Assembly: GCF_002897295.1 (NCBI RefSeq)
Contig: NZ_BEXF01000001.1
Span: forward strand, 248,001-312,000
DNA from: Brevibacillus reuszeri
Lineage (GTDB): Bacteria; Bacillota; Bacilli; Brevibacillales; Brevibacillaceae
Direction of reading: 5' to 3'
Length of the DNA: 64,000 nt
In this document: piece by piece, positions 1 to 8,462 of the stretch
Numbering within the stretch: the stretch's first letter is position 1
Layout of the letters: every line of letters begins with the position of its first letter
Position numbers and translations under genes: made by a program
The notes under the pieces: generated by a model
What the model was told of the DNA's origin: nothing
Seen by the model: the letters and a program-made list of their open reading frames with translations, nothing else
Databases searched by the model: none

Positions 1-112
1 CAGGAATTGACACAGCCATACGAATGTAATCTATCTGAAAATCTTGCTTTGATGATCATCGCTTGTGGTGATCTCGTCTAAGAAAACCTCTTCGTGTAGT
101 CTATACCTTCTG

Positions 113-148
113 ATTTACGAAAAACGTAGTGGCTGATCAGAGCCACTC
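113..148 (-). terminator. Terminator of corA, overlapping its stop codon
   Basis: AGTGGCT (128-134) pairs with AGCCACT (141-147). Read on the minus strand, the stem is followed by a short T run (complement of positions 118-124). The corA stop codon lies in the loop, so the hairpin overlaps the last codons. Confidence 0.6.
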
Positions 149-1072
149 TTTCTTTTTGAAAATGATGTACATCGTGATCCCAATCGCCGCCATGCAGCCC
201 AGCACGATATAGTAGCCGTAGCGGGTATGCAGCTCTGGCATCACTTCGAAGTTCATCCCGTATATCCCTGTCACAATCGTGAGCGGCATAAAAATCGTCG
301 TCAACGCTGTAAACACGCGCATGATGTCATTGGCTCGTCCAGCAAGTGCCGCTTGGTAGGCTTCTCGCAAGTTCCCGATGAGATCGCGAAAGGTCTCAAA
401 GCTTTCCACGATTTTACTCGCATCTTCTACAATATCGCCAAAGTACTTCCGCAAATAAGGTTGAATGAGCGGAAGTTCTTTTTTATGCAGGGCGTCAATC
501 AAGTCTCTTTGAGGTACGAGCATTTTACGCGCGTACAAGATTTCACTGCGCAGTCCGATGATTTGGTCCAAATGGGATTTACGTGTGTTCATCAAGATTT
601 GTTCTTCCAGATCTTCAATCAGGTCTTCAATTTTTTCGATAACATCAAAATACCGATCGACAATTTGGTCTACCAGATAGTAGAGAAAAGCATCGGGACG
701 GTTGACTTCTTTTTCACGGATAATGGCAAGCATCGATGTAAACTCAGGTGCTTCTTGCTTCGTTACTGTAATGATGGCATTGCTTCCGAGAAAAATATTG
801 ATCTCCCGCAAAAAAATGTCCTGATCATGAAAGGCGATCCCGTTGATCACCATGAAGTAATGATCGTCGTAAAACTGAAGCTTTGGACGTTGTTCCTCCT
901 CATCGATGCAGTCCTCAACCGCCAGATGATGTAACCCAAAGATTGGCTGCAAAATATCGAGGTCAAACGGTGTAGCGTCGATCCAATAAAAGCCTTTGTC
1001 AGGCGGAGTCGCAGCTTCTTCGATGTCATCGATCATGGTTATGATTCCGTTTTGAATCAATCGTATCTTCAT
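137..1072 (-). CDS. corA: CorA-type Mg2+/Co2+ transporter
   Basis: This 311-aa protein belongs to the CorA family of pentameric inner-membrane channels that import Mg2+ and often Co2+ or Ni2+. The C-terminus holds two membrane segments (about residues 247-267 and 285-304), and the signature GMN loop lies just after the first one (about 272-274). The N-terminal ~240 residues form the acidic, helical cytoplasmic domain. The ATG is preceded by GGAG about 8 nt upstream. The gene is monocistronic, and its stop codon lies inside a terminator hairpin. I saw no M-box riboswitch in the leader. The family call is secure; the transported ion is inferred. Confidence 0.95.
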   Translation of the reverse strand: MKIRLIQNGIITMIDDIEEAATPPDKGFYWIDATPFDLDILQPIFGLHHLAVEDCIDEEEQRPKLQFYDDHYFMVINGIAFHDQDIFLREINIFLGSNAIITVTKQEAPEFTSMLAIIREKEVNRPDAFLYYLVDQIVDRYFDVIEKIEDLIEDLEEQILMNTRKSHLDQIIGLRSEILYARKMLVPQRDLIDALHKKELPLIQPYLRKYFGDIVEDASKIVESFETFRDLIGNLREAYQAALAGRANDIMRVFTALTTIFMPLTIVTGIYGMNFEVMPELHTRYGYYIVLGCMAAIGITMYIIFKKKEWL

Positions 1073-1456
1073 GAGTCATTCTCCTGCAGGTGGATTGTGG
1101 GGATGAAGACAGTCTCGGCATTATACGGGTGAGAATCAGCTCATAGGCATTGCGCAGCGCCGGACCGCTGGGTGGTTGTTTGGACACACCTTGGTCGTCG
1201 GACTTGGACGTTTTCATACAAGTCATGCCCCCTAGGCTTCGATAGAGGTTTTCTTTTATTTGTATGTCAACAGGCACGTCTGCTTGCGAAAAAGCTCTCC
1301 TTCAGACCCTCTTCGTTCCAAATAATACCGTATGTTTCCAAGAATAGTGTTCCACATTATCTGGAAATCATCTCAATCATTTTATCGTATAGGGAAGTTT
1401 CCGTACATCTTTTCGGCATACTAGCAGTATAACGAGAATGTGGAAAGGTGGATTGT
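1073..1456. other. Intergenic region between divergent genes
   Basis: These ~380 bp between corA and the next gene carry no convincing coding sequence. A minus-strand open frame of about 80 codons overlaps corA, but it has no good ribosome binding site and an unremarkable composition. I looked for Mg2+ (M-box) and NiCo riboswitch features in the corA leader and did not recognise any. The region probably holds the two divergent promoters. Confidence 0.4.
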
Positions 1457-2254
1457 GTGGATATGTGGGTAAGCAATTGGCTTGGAGTGATAGGAAGCAT
1501 GGTCTTTGGGCTGGGAGTAATGGCAACAGGACAAGCAGTACCTCCACAAGACCCTAGTCAGCTGACTCCGGCTCCAGCTGTCTATGAAGAGATTCAAATA
1601 AAGCGGCAGGATGTGACTGGTGACGGGCGGCCGGATGTCGTGACTCTTTTAGGCAAGCGTTTTGCCGCTGACAGCCCGTACTACGAGCGACTAAAGGTTA
1701 TGGTACAAGATCCGGTCGCAAAGAAAACATCCTTTTTTACGACTGCTTATGGAGGATATCAGCCGCAAATGTCTTTTTGCGACTTCACGGGTAATCAGGC
1801 CAAACAAATACTGGTTCAAGCACCAACAGGAGGCAGTGGGGGCACTTCGGACTATTATTTGTTCAGTGACAAGGATAACAATCCCGCCGTCCTGCCAATC
1901 CCTCAAGCCTTGACCATTACAGGTGCTTTTCAGGATAACTACAAGGTACAGCTTGTGATCAAAGAGACGAATCAAACAACGCTACTAGATGTAAGTGACC
2001 GCAAGAGCATCTATGAGGAGGCTGGGGTATACAAAAATGGCAAGCTCGTTCAGCCGACAGAGGTAATGCCAAATACGTTTAGTGTATTAGAGCCTATCGA
2101 TGAAAATGGTGATGGTATCTGCGAGCTGAAAGGAATCCAGCGGGTAAGTGGTGTAGCCAATGCCGATACGATTGCTTATGTCGAGTCCATTTGGAAATGG
2201 GACAATAAAAAGTGGAAGCTGCAAAGTGCAAAAGTAAAAAAAGCAGAGATGTAA
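1457..2254 (+). CDS. Secreted FG-GAP/VCBS-like protein
   Basis: A hydrophobic N-terminal segment (about residues 6-24) looks like a signal peptide for export. The mature part has Asp/Gly-rich stretches such as DVTGDGRPDVV near the N-terminus and DENGDGICEL near the C-terminus, which resemble calcium-binding loops of FG-GAP/VCBS-type proteins. It is clearly related to the secreted protein at 44901-45794: both share a GGSGG motif and a C-terminal block in which a GDG/GNG loop is followed by an R-V-x-G-x-x-N-x-D-T pattern. I chose GTG 1457 because AAAGGTGG lies 5 nt upstream; GTG 1448 and ATG 1463 are alternatives. The specific function is unknown. Confidence 0.7.
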   Translation: MDMWVSNWLGVIGSMVFGLGVMATGQAVPPQDPSQLTPAPAVYEEIQIKRQDVTGDGRPDVVTLLGKRFAADSPYYERLKVMVQDPVAKKTSFFTTAYGGYQPQMSFCDFTGNQAKQILVQAPTGGSGGTSDYYLFSDKDNNPAVLPIPQALTITGAFQDNYKVQLVIKETNQTTLLDVSDRKSIYEEAGVYKNGKLVQPTEVMPNTFSVLEPIDENGDGICELKGIQRVSGVANADTIAYVESIWKWDNKKWKLQSAKVKKAEM

Positions 2255-2261
2255 CAACAAG

Positions 2262-2307
2262 AGGACTTCTATTTGTAAAAGGCAGATGGAAGTCCTGTTT
2301 CTTTTTT
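2262..2307 (+). terminator. Rho-independent terminator
   Basis: AGGACTTC (2262-2269) pairs with GAAGTCCT (2289-2296), followed by a T-rich tract. It sits just after the secreted protein gene. Confidence 0.7.
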
Positions 2308-2346
2308 ACTGCGTGTTTTATTCACAAATAAGCCTTCTGCCTCTTG

Positions 2347-2376
2347 TTTACACTACCTTATCTTCGGGTATATAAT
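2347..2376 (+). promoter_or_regulatory. Sigma-A-type promoter for the chemoreceptor
   Basis: TTTACA (2347-2352) and TATAAT (2371-2376) are separated by 18 bp. This fits a vegetative promoter about 90 bp upstream of the HemAT start. Confidence 0.6.
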
Positions 2377-2468
2377 TGAAAGGATGTACAAGATTGGAAA
2401 GCTATTCTAGTGTATATACTTCACGCCATTATGTATAGAATATTCACGCAAAAAAAGGAGTCCACCCT

Positions 2469-3785
2469 ATGAGTACATGCCCGTTTTCCAGTTTGTTCGG
2501 AGGCAAAGGAAAAGCGAGAAGGGAGTCTTTTTTTCTAGTTAGCAAGGAAAAGGGAGAAGTGAAGATAAAGGCCCAGTCCGAGCTTGCCAAGCAGCTGACC
2601 CTCATTCATTTGACAGAGGAAGACTTGGCGGTTGCGAAGACACTACAGCCCATTATCGTTGAACATATTGATAAAATCGTGGATTATTTCTATGAAAATA
2701 TCGAAAAAGAAGAAATCCTCATGACGATTATTCATAATAACAGTACGATCCAGCGATTGAAGCAAACGTTGACCCGGCATATTACCGAGATGTTCAGCGG
2801 TCGGATCGACAGTGAATATATTGAGCAGCGCAGTCGAATTGCAGTGATGCATATGAGAATCGGTCTGGAACCGAAATGGTATATGTGTGCATTTCAAAAT
2901 TTGCTCATTTCCATTATGGACATTATCAATGATCGAATCAGCGACAAAAAAGAATTTGTACATGCGGTTCAGGTTGTAACCAAGATTCTCAATATTGAAC
3001 AGCAAATTGTTCTTGAGGAGTACGAAAAGGAGCACGAGCGTGCACGTCAAAAAGAGCAGGACAAAAAAGACGAGCTGCGCATTGCCCTCACGAATTCCGC
3101 TCATGAGCTGGCGGCTGTCTCCGAGGAAAACAGCGCTTCTGTTGAACAGTTAACGGAGCAATCCCGCGAAGTGCTTCGCTTTGCGGAAAATGGAACCGGC
3201 TTTTCAAACACGGCTGAGGAGCTGTCCAAGGAAGGCAAGGAGAAGCTGGAGAAACAGCAGGAACAGATGGGGCTCATTCAGAATAGCGTGAAGCAAATCT
3301 CCGAAGAAATGAACACGCTGGAAGGCAACGCAGAAAAGATTCGTGGAATCGTTGACGTGGTGACAGCGATTGCCGAGCAAACTAATCTGTTGGCATTGAA
3401 TGCTGCGATTGAGGCTGCGAGAGCAGGTGAACAAGGACGAGGGTTTGCTGTCGTTGCTGACGAGGTTCGCAAGCTTGCTGAGCAAACAAAAAAATCCGTA
3501 TTTGGCGTACGTGAATTGATAGAAAAGACGAATCAGCAGACGAGTGTCCTGTCCTCGGTTGTGATGGGAATTCAAGAATTGGTACAATCGAGCTCGAAAA
3601 TGACCAACGAAACAAATGCCTTTTTTGAAGGGATCATGAGTGCTGTGGCTGACAGTAAGGACCAAAGCACGCGAATACAAAAAGAGCTGGAAAACTTTTT
3701 CCGGGTAATGGAGGACATGAACCAAGCGGTCGCTCAGGTAGCGATTTCTGCGGATGAGCTCTCCGATATCACTGAAAATCTGTAA
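2469..3785 (+). CDS. hemAT: Globin-coupled heme aerotaxis transducer (HemAT)
   Basis: This 438-aa soluble chemoreceptor has an N-terminal protoglobin sensor (about residues 30-185) and a C-terminal methyl-accepting signalling domain. The likely proximal heme ligand is His128, in the RIGLEPKWY context typical of Bacillus HemAT. The conserved hairpin tip that contacts CheA/CheW ([20 protein letters not shown]) lies around residues 305-325. There is no transmembrane segment, as expected. Related proteins sense O2 through heme and direct aerotaxis through CheA. The ATG is preceded by AAAGGAG, and the gene stands alone between its own promoter and terminator. Confidence 0.93.
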   Translation: MSTCPFSSLFGGKGKARRESFFLVSKEKGEVKIKAQSELAKQLTLIHLTEEDLAVAKTLQPIIVEHIDKIVDYFYENIEKEEILMTIIHNNSTIQRLKQTLTRHITEMFSGRIDSEYIEQRSRIAVMHMRIGLEPKWYMCAFQNLLISIMDIINDRISDKKEFVHAVQVVTKILNIEQQIVLEEYEKEHERARQKEQDKKDELRIALTNSAHELAAVSEENSASVEQLTEQSREVLRFAENGTGFSNTAEELSKEGKEKLEKQQEQMGLIQNSVKQISEEMNTLEGNAEKIRGIVDVVTAIAEQTNLLALNAAIEAARAGEQGRGFAVVADEVRKLAEQTKKSVFGVRELIEKTNQQTSVLSSVVMGIQELVQSSSKMTNETNAFFEGIMSAVADSKDQSTRIQKELENFFRVMEDMNQAVAQVAISADELSDITENL

Positions 3786-3802
3786 AAGCATTCCGTATGG
3801 AC

Positions 3803-3839
3803 AAACACACCCCGTATCATCAGGTGGTGTGTTTTTTTT
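3803..3839 (+). terminator. Rho-independent terminator after hemAT
   Basis: ACACACC (3805-3811) pairs with GGTGTGT (3826-3832), followed by an eight-T run. It lies 20 nt after the hemAT stop. Confidence 0.85.
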
Positions 3840-3894
3840 AATATCCAATTTAAGTGATCGGAATATACTGTTGAAAGAAGTCCGAAAGCAGGAG

Positions 3895-3981
3895 AGCTTG
3901 TGTCGTTAAAAAATCCCCCGACACAAAGCTGGCGTAAGGTCATCGACATGGATGAGCTTCAGCAGCCACTTCTCGGGGGAT
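3895..3981 (-). other. Overlapping alternative stem-loops downstream of the cupin gene
   Basis: Two inverted repeats share bases. AGCTTGTGTCG (3895-3905) pairs with CGACACAAAGCT (3919-3930, one bulge), and ATCCCCCGA (3913-3921) pairs with TCGGGGGAT (3973-3981). Both cannot form at once. On the minus strand the second stem is followed by a T run, so it may act as a terminator for the cupin gene, although its ~50-nt loop is unusually long. Confidence 0.45.
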
Positions 3982-4017
3982 GCTTCGGTGCGAGCTTCTT
4001 GGGGCTTATCGTCTTTG

Positions 4018-4494
4018 TTACATATGTGCCGCAGTTTGGTACTGTTTGGAATTACGCAGCGGCGGCGTATAAACATTTAAGGAAATAACCGGTATCTCGC
4101 CGTTATTGCGGATCGCGTGAATTTCACCTGGGGCTATATAGCAGCATTCGCCTGCTGTGACGATGGATGCTTGAGTGGGCTGGACCCGATCGTCGTCAAA
4201 GGGTGAATTAAAAATGATGTTGGTGAGTGTACCGGAAATAATCCATTCCCATCCAAACGATTCACCGTGGTTGTGAGGAACCGACTCCTGCTGAGCGGGA
4301 AGATGGATCAGGACAACCTCTACATGCGGCGTCGTATACATGACCTTGCGCCCGTAAGGAAGGCTCTCTGGCTCAGGGATATGCGCAGCAATTTTGTCCA
4401 TGCTGAGCGTAAGCGATTCAAGTGCCTTTCTAAGCTCGACTGGAGTAGGACAACGCAAGGACCCAAATGCTATTTCTAAGCTTTCGTGATTCAT
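4018..4494 (-). CDS. Cysteine dioxygenase-like cupin (YubC family)
   Basis: This 158-aa protein is predicted to oxidise cysteine, or a related thiol, to the sulfinate using Fe(II) and O2. The cupin motif PHNHGESFGWE places metal ligands at His74 and His76, with the third at His126 in GEIHAIRN; a conserved Tyr142 near the C-terminus matches the catalytic Tyr of cysteine dioxygenases. Its length matches bacterial CDOs such as B. subtilis YubC. GGAGG lies 6 nt before the ATG. It is monocistronic. The exact thiol substrate is not shown by sequence. Confidence 0.8.
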   Translation of the reverse strand: MNHESLEIAFGSLRCPTPVELRKALESLTLSMDKIAAHIPEPESLPYGRKVMYTTPHVEVVLIHLPAQQESVPHNHGESFGWEWIISGTLTNIIFNSPFDDDRVQPTQASIVTAGECCYIAPGEIHAIRNNGEIPVISLNVYTPPLRNSKQYQTAAHM

Positions 4495-4733
4495 GAATAA
4501 CCTCCAAAACCTCAGCTTTCATGCTGTATGATATGAAAACAGGTCTGGAGCGGTGAGAAATAAGGGACATTTGTTCATTGTGAGCAGAAGATTGGTGACA
4601 GCCGACAGCGGTTGGCTCTATCATAAAGATACGGTCATTTGGCCGCACAGGTCGTTTTGGGGAAACGCCCCCATCAAGTAAATCGCTTAGGTTTGTTCAG
4701 ATCAGTTGTTTCATTTACTCATTTCCAAACATG

Positions 4734-4739
4734 AGGAGG
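4734..4739 (+). promoter_or_regulatory. Strong ribosome binding site of the leader peptide
   Basis: A perfect AGGAGG lies 7 nt before the ATG of an 11-codon open frame. This ideal site supports translation of the tiny frame as a leader peptide. Confidence 0.7.
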
Positions 4740-4746
4740 CATGAGC

Positions 4747-4782
4747 ATGTCAACTGCCATAATCAGTGTACGCGCCAGCTAA
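4747..4782 (+). CDS. Putative regulatory leader peptide of the MFS exporter
   Basis: An 11-codon open frame encodes MSTAIISVRAS. It has a perfect AGGAGG 7 nt upstream of its ATG and ends 53 nt before the MFS start. Its last codons form the 5' arm of a stem-loop (4768-4794), so a ribosome stalled on it would disrupt that stem. This is the layout of leader peptides of inducible resistance genes (erm, cat, mef types). The peptide is too short for homology, so the call rests on architecture. Confidence 0.6.
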   Translation: MSTAIISVRAS

Positions 4783-4826
4783 TTGGGGGCGTACGATCTA
4801 AACCGCCTGGAATCGTCAGGAGGGTT
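4768..4826 (+). promoter_or_regulatory. Candidate translation attenuator (two hairpins, second hides the SD)
   Basis: Hairpin 1:2 pairs GTACGC (4768-4773) with GCGTAC (4789-4794), extended by CC/GG past a bulge. Hairpin 3:4 pairs AAACC..CCTG (4800-4809) with CAGG..GGTTT (4817-4827), burying the MFS Shine-Dalgarno AGGAGG (4818-4823). Segments 2 and 3 can pair instead (GGCG 4788-4791 with CGCC 4804-4807), which would free the ribosome binding site. These three mutually exclusive pairings are the hallmark of ermC-like attenuators. Confidence 0.6.
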
Positions 4827-4835
4827 TGGATAATC

Positions 4836-6005
4836 ATGAATGTAAAAGCTTATTTGTATGTCAATGCATTGTCTTCTCTGGGGTCCCGGATGGACTTGAT
4901 TGCGTGCAGTGCGTTGATTTTTACTTTTGAACATAGTGCTTATTGGCTAACCGCCTTTTTTGTCATGCGTCAGGTTGGAGGCATGCTGTTCAGTCCTTTT
5001 GCAGGGATGCTTGCTGACAGACTGGACAGAAGAAAGGCGATGATCGCAAGTGATTTCGGGGCAGGGCTGGCTGTGCTGGCGATTCTCATCTTCCCGAACC
5101 CATTTGTCGTCATTACAGCTGCCTTTTTGAAAGGGATGCTCTACACCTTGTTTCACATCAGCTTCCAGTCTTCCCTGCCGCAAATGTTTGGTTCTGGGCA
5201 GTTGATCAAAATCAATGGACTTACCGTTCGGCTGGAGTCGATTGTTGGGATTGTCGGGTTTGCTTTGGGAGGATTTTTGACCGACCATTTCGGTTATTCG
5301 CTCGTTATCGCGTGCAATGCAGCCAGCTTTTTGTTTTCGGCTCTGATGCTTACACGGATTCGCTGGGAGAGTACCGTCACTCGGCAAGTCAGCTCTGCTG
5401 CTGGTGCAAGTGGCGAGGCTGCGTCTACGGGCCTTGCTTCTACATTGATTTATTTGCGCACACAGCCTATTTTGCTTGCGATTAGTATTCTGGCGTTGTT
5501 TGAGTCTATTAGCACCGCTGCACATAATTATGGATTGCCCTTTTTGGCTGATCAGCTTCTGGCAGGGGACGCAACCTTGCATGGCGTGATGTGGTCAGCA
5601 ATGAGTGTCGGTGCACTGGGTGGCTCTTATCTTGCTACCCGTTTGCGCATTCCACTTGTTACAGGGGTGCTCACAGTGTCCTTACTGACAGCCGTGGTCG
5701 TTACGTTTGCCTTCGCAGGTACTGATCAGTGGACAGTGGTACTGCTGCTGGCAGGCGCAGGCGTATTTGCGGGGAGTGCCCAAGTGTACAAGAGCACGAT
5801 TTTGCAACAAGCGGATAACCAGATTCGCGGCAGAGTAATGGGAATCCAGGGGTTACTTAGCAGAATGGGGTTTTTTATCGGGTTTGTGGCTGCACCACCG
5901 CTTGCCATCTCGTTTGGGTTGTTCAAAATGATGGTACTCGCACAAGGGTTATTTATACTGGGTGTTATCTGTCTTTTCAGCTACGTGAAGCTTAGGAAGC
6001 AGTAG
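4836..6005 (+). CDS. MFS drug efflux-type transporter
   Basis: This 389-aa membrane protein has about 10-12 hydrophobic segments and the MFS loop motif GMLADRLDRRKAM after the second segment. It resembles the MFS_3 group, which includes MefA-type macrolide exporters and siderophore exporters. I chose ATG 4836 because AGGAGG lies 12 nt upstream and the more N-terminal in-frame codons run through the leader and hairpin region; a start at 4731 would add a non-membrane, unlikely N-terminus. The upstream leader peptide and hairpins suggest induction by a ribosome-binding compound. The substrate is unknown. Confidence 0.85.
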   Translation: MNVKAYLYVNALSSLGSRMDLIACSALIFTFEHSAYWLTAFFVMRQVGGMLFSPFAGMLADRLDRRKAMIASDFGAGLAVLAILIFPNPFVVITAAFLKGMLYTLFHISFQSSLPQMFGSGQLIKINGLTVRLESIVGIVGFALGGFLTDHFGYSLVIACNAASFLFSALMLTRIRWESTVTRQVSSAAGASGEAASTGLASTLIYLRTQPILLAISILALFESISTAAHNYGLPFLADQLLAGDATLHGVMWSAMSVGALGGSYLATRLRIPLVTGVLTVSLLTAVVVTFAFAGTDQWTVVLLLAGAGVFAGSAQVYKSTILQQADNQIRGRVMGIQGLLSRMGFFIGFVAAPPLAISFGLFKMMVLAQGLFILGVICLFSYVKLRKQ

Positions 6006-6056
6006 TCTTTTTTGCTCCCTCCCACCATAGGATGTACCAATTGGGAGGTGACGGGA

Positions 6057-6779
6057 GTGGCCCTATTTCGACCCCGTCGGCGTTGGAGGAACCCGCTTTC
6101 CCCGATGAAAGCGATTTTGATCGCGCTGGTGATTTTTTTAGTGATGTCTATCCAGTTTCTGTTCTTTTTGCAAAAACGGCTGGAACCGACGCTCTTGATC
6201 CTGGCTTCGCAAAAAGCGGAGCAGCTGGCAAAGGAAGCTATTACAGATGCGGTAACCAAGCGGATATCCCAGCAAGGTGTCGATTTTAATCAGATCGTCA
6301 AGATTGAGAAGAACAATGAGGGGCAGATTCAGGCGTATCAGTTTAACTTCAAAGAATACGCGCGAATTGTGGGAGAAACAACATCACGGATTCAAAATAA
6401 GCTCCAGGAGTTTGAGGAGGATAAGGTAGACCGTACGATTCCGCTTGGTTTAGCCACAGGAAACAGCTTTTTGGCGAATATGGGACCGAATCTGCCCATC
6501 ACGTTTGCGCCGATCGGGTCAGTGAAGACCAAGCTGGAAACGGAATTAAAGGAAGCTGGCATCAACATGGTACTGGCGACTGTCTACATCTTTGTGGAGG
6601 TTGATTTGCGGATTGTCATTCCGTTCGCGACAGACGAGCAGACGATCACGACAAAAATCCCGATCACTCACTCGCTCATCGTTGGCGATGTACCGCAATA
6701 TTTATACAACAACCCCGAGGGCAAACCAGATGTACCGCGTGCACAGGGCGATGGGTACAATGATCCGCCTGGGGATTAA
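6057..6779 (+). CDS. yunB: Sporulation protein YunB
   Basis: This 240-aa protein has one N-terminal membrane segment (about residues 20-38) followed by an extracytoplasmic domain. It matches the YunB family, made in the mother cell under sigma-E in B. subtilis and needed for normal spore formation; its biochemical role is not established. Typical segments include SQKAEQLAKEAITDAV and the PIGSVKTKLE...EAGINMVLATVY block. GTG 6057 is chosen because GGGAGGTG lies 7 nt upstream. In B. subtilis yunB neighbours yunA and lipA, which also occur here some kilobases away. Confidence 0.9.
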   Translation: MALFRPRRRWRNPLSPMKAILIALVIFLVMSIQFLFFLQKRLEPTLLILASQKAEQLAKEAITDAVTKRISQQGVDFNQIVKIEKNNEGQIQAYQFNFKEYARIVGETTSRIQNKLQEFEEDKVDRTIPLGLATGNSFLANMGPNLPITFAPIGSVKTKLETELKEAGINMVLATVYIFVEVDLRIVIPFATDEQTITTKIPITHSLIVGDVPQYLYNNPEGKPDVPRAQGDGYNDPPGD

Positions 6780-6782
6780 GAG

Positions 6783-6810
6783 AGCGGCAGCATGGGCTGT
6801 CGCTTTTTTG
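6783..6810 (+). terminator. Rho-independent terminator after yunB
   Basis: AGCGGCAGC and GGCTGTCGC pair around a 3-nt loop and are followed by six T. Confidence 0.8.
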
Positions 6811-6812
6811 TC

Positions 6813-7544
6813 CTATTCTTTTTCCTTGCCGAGCACAACCTGCAGTTTTTTCACAGGACCATTTTCTCTGTTCCAATTAACAAGAGCCTCATAAGACGAG
6901 TCAGTCAGATCAGGGACGGTCAAGGTAACCGTTTTGTTGTCGAGCCATTTGAGATCACGGATGGGCCAAATAAAGGAATCATCAGAAACGAGCTGCCTGA
7001 CGGGATCACTAGGATCGACGATTTTCATTTCCTCCAGCTTGGCTGCATCGACGAAGACTACAACATTTCTCACGAATTCCGTTGCTTCATTCCTGCCGAA
7101 AAGAATCGCAAGCTTGCTTTCGTCAGGAGAAAAGTAAGCTTCTTGAAAGATGCTTCCTTCACGTAAAGGGAGCGTCTTGATTTCTTTACCGTCTTTGATT
7201 TGAACGAGGACATGGCTGCAGAGCTTTGTGCCACATGAATAACCGATATCAGCAAAAGCCCCTGCGGTTTTCGAAGGGAGGTCTCGTATGACGATACGAT
7301 TAATTTCCTCTTGTCGCTCCTGCGGATTGTATTGAGCGAGATATTCACGCAGTGCAGGGATGCTGTCTACGGGAATCGTTACCTGCTTCGTATCAAAAGG
7401 AATCGTCACTACTTCCTTTGCTTCTGTTTCTGTTGGTAGAGCTTCGGTAGGGGCAGGGATAGCTTTTGTCGGTTGTTTTTCACAGCCTGTTAAGCTGACA
7501 GTAAGGACCGATGCGAGCAAAAGGGAATGGAGCCAGTTATTCAT
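6813..7544 (-). CDS. Putative lipoprotein of unknown function
   Basis: This 243-aa protein starts with a lipoprotein signal sequence ending in the lipobox LTGC (Cys about residue 21), so it should be acylated and anchored on the outer face of the membrane. The mature part begins with a Pro/Thr/Glu-rich linker and continues with a beta-rich domain of a kind seen in WD40-like or PQQ-like propellers (for example FSPDESKLAILFGRN). I do not recognise a named family. It lies 23 nt downstream of another exported protein gene on the same strand, so the two may be co-transcribed. Confidence 0.65.
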   Translation of the reverse strand: MNNWLHSLLLASVLTVSLTGCEKQPTKAIPAPTEALPTETEAKEVVTIPFDTKQVTIPVDSIPALREYLAQYNPQERQEEINRIVIRDLPSKTAGAFADIGYSCGTKLCSHVLVQIKDGKEIKTLPLREGSIFQEAYFSPDESKLAILFGRNEATEFVRNVVVFVDAAKLEEMKIVDPSDPVRQLVSDDSFIWPIRDLKWLDNKTVTLTVPDLTDSSYEALVNWNRENGPVKKLQVVLGKEKE

Positions 7545-7567
7545 GTGAGTTCACCTGGGACTTTCTG

Positions 7568-8251
7568 TTATTTCTTTACTGCTTCAAAAAGAGTGCCGTT
7601 AAACGAATAAGCAACCGTCTCTTGCTTGAATTCCGTGACTGGCTTGGTATCGTCATCAGGCCGTTTGTACGAGGTGGTAGAGTAGTACAGATTTTCACCG
7701 TCAAAATGATAGGAGCCGTGCAAAGCATAGTATTCTTCCTGAAACGAAGAGATTTCCTTCAGTGACCCTCTCCACGCCTCGACAAAACGCCCTTTATCCA
7801 CATACCACAAAATTGCTATTTCTACGCTTACCCCTGTTCCGCCGGTATGCTGAACAACCTGGTAGATTCTTTTATCCCCTATTTCGAGGACAGGCTGGTC
7901 CAGATCGAGGCTATCAATTTTCCAAGGCTGTTCAGTTATGAGCTGGTAGCTGCCGTTTGCCTGTCTATCAAAAAGGAAGAACGTGCCAAGATGAACACCA
8001 CCTGTAATCGTTGCGACCACTTCCAGTTCCTCGTCCTGATCAAGATTGATTTCCTGGAAGGCTAGTTCTTCCATATAGTGATCGTTCTTTTTGCTTTGCT
8101 GTTGAATCCACTGCTTGATCTGGTCTTTGCCTACCCGGGGTTGAGCCTGGCTTGTGCTTACCTGTGACGAGAAGGTATTTGGTGCGTAAAAGGCAGTCAT
8201 ACCAATCACGAGTCCCAGTACAATCGCGCTGGAAACTATTTTTTTCAACAA
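7568..8251 (-). CDS. Secreted protein of unknown function
   Basis: This 227-aa protein has a signal peptide (charged MLKK, then a hydrophobic core to about residue 22). An acidic loop (INLDQDEELEVV, about residue 75) followed by a Gly-rich stretch and a HTGGTGVS segment recalls the VCBS-like secreted proteins at 1457 and 44901, but the resemblance is weaker. TTG 8251 is chosen because AGAGGTG lies about 7 nt upstream. It precedes the lipoprotein gene at 6813-7544, probably in one operon. No enzyme motif is visible. Confidence 0.6.
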   Translation of the reverse strand: MLKKIVSSAIVLGLVIGMTAFYAPNTFSSQVSTSQAQPRVGKDQIKQWIQQQSKKNDHYMEELAFQEINLDQDEELEVVATITGGVHLGTFFLFDRQANGSYQLITEQPWKIDSLDLDQPVLEIGDKRIYQVVQHTGGTGVSVEIAILWYVDKGRFVEAWRGSLKEISSFQEEYYALHGSYHFDGENLYYSTTSYKRPDDDTKPVTEFKQETVAYSFNGTLFEAVKK

Positions 8252-8462
8252 AGCCGTTCACCTCTTCTATCATGATTATCCTGTATAAAAGACGTGAAGG
8301 GATGGGCTGCTGTTACAGATTATGTAAATTTTATTTTGTTTAACGATTTGGTATTGTGTAAAATAAATGGAATGCTTCCGTGAATGGATGTGTATTCATG
8401 AAAAAGCTATGGATTGCCGTCGAGTAATGATTCGGACAGGTGCGGTGATTGGGAGGTAGAAA

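Noticed and set aside
1073..1300. Mg2+ or NiCo riboswitch before corA
   Set aside because: None of the conserved M-box or NiCo blocks could be matched.
3900..4088. Possible 62-codon plus-strand gene with GGAG before a GTG
   Set aside because: It crosses the hairpins and overlaps the 3' end of the convergent cupin gene; no family resemblance. The ribosome binding site is the only support.
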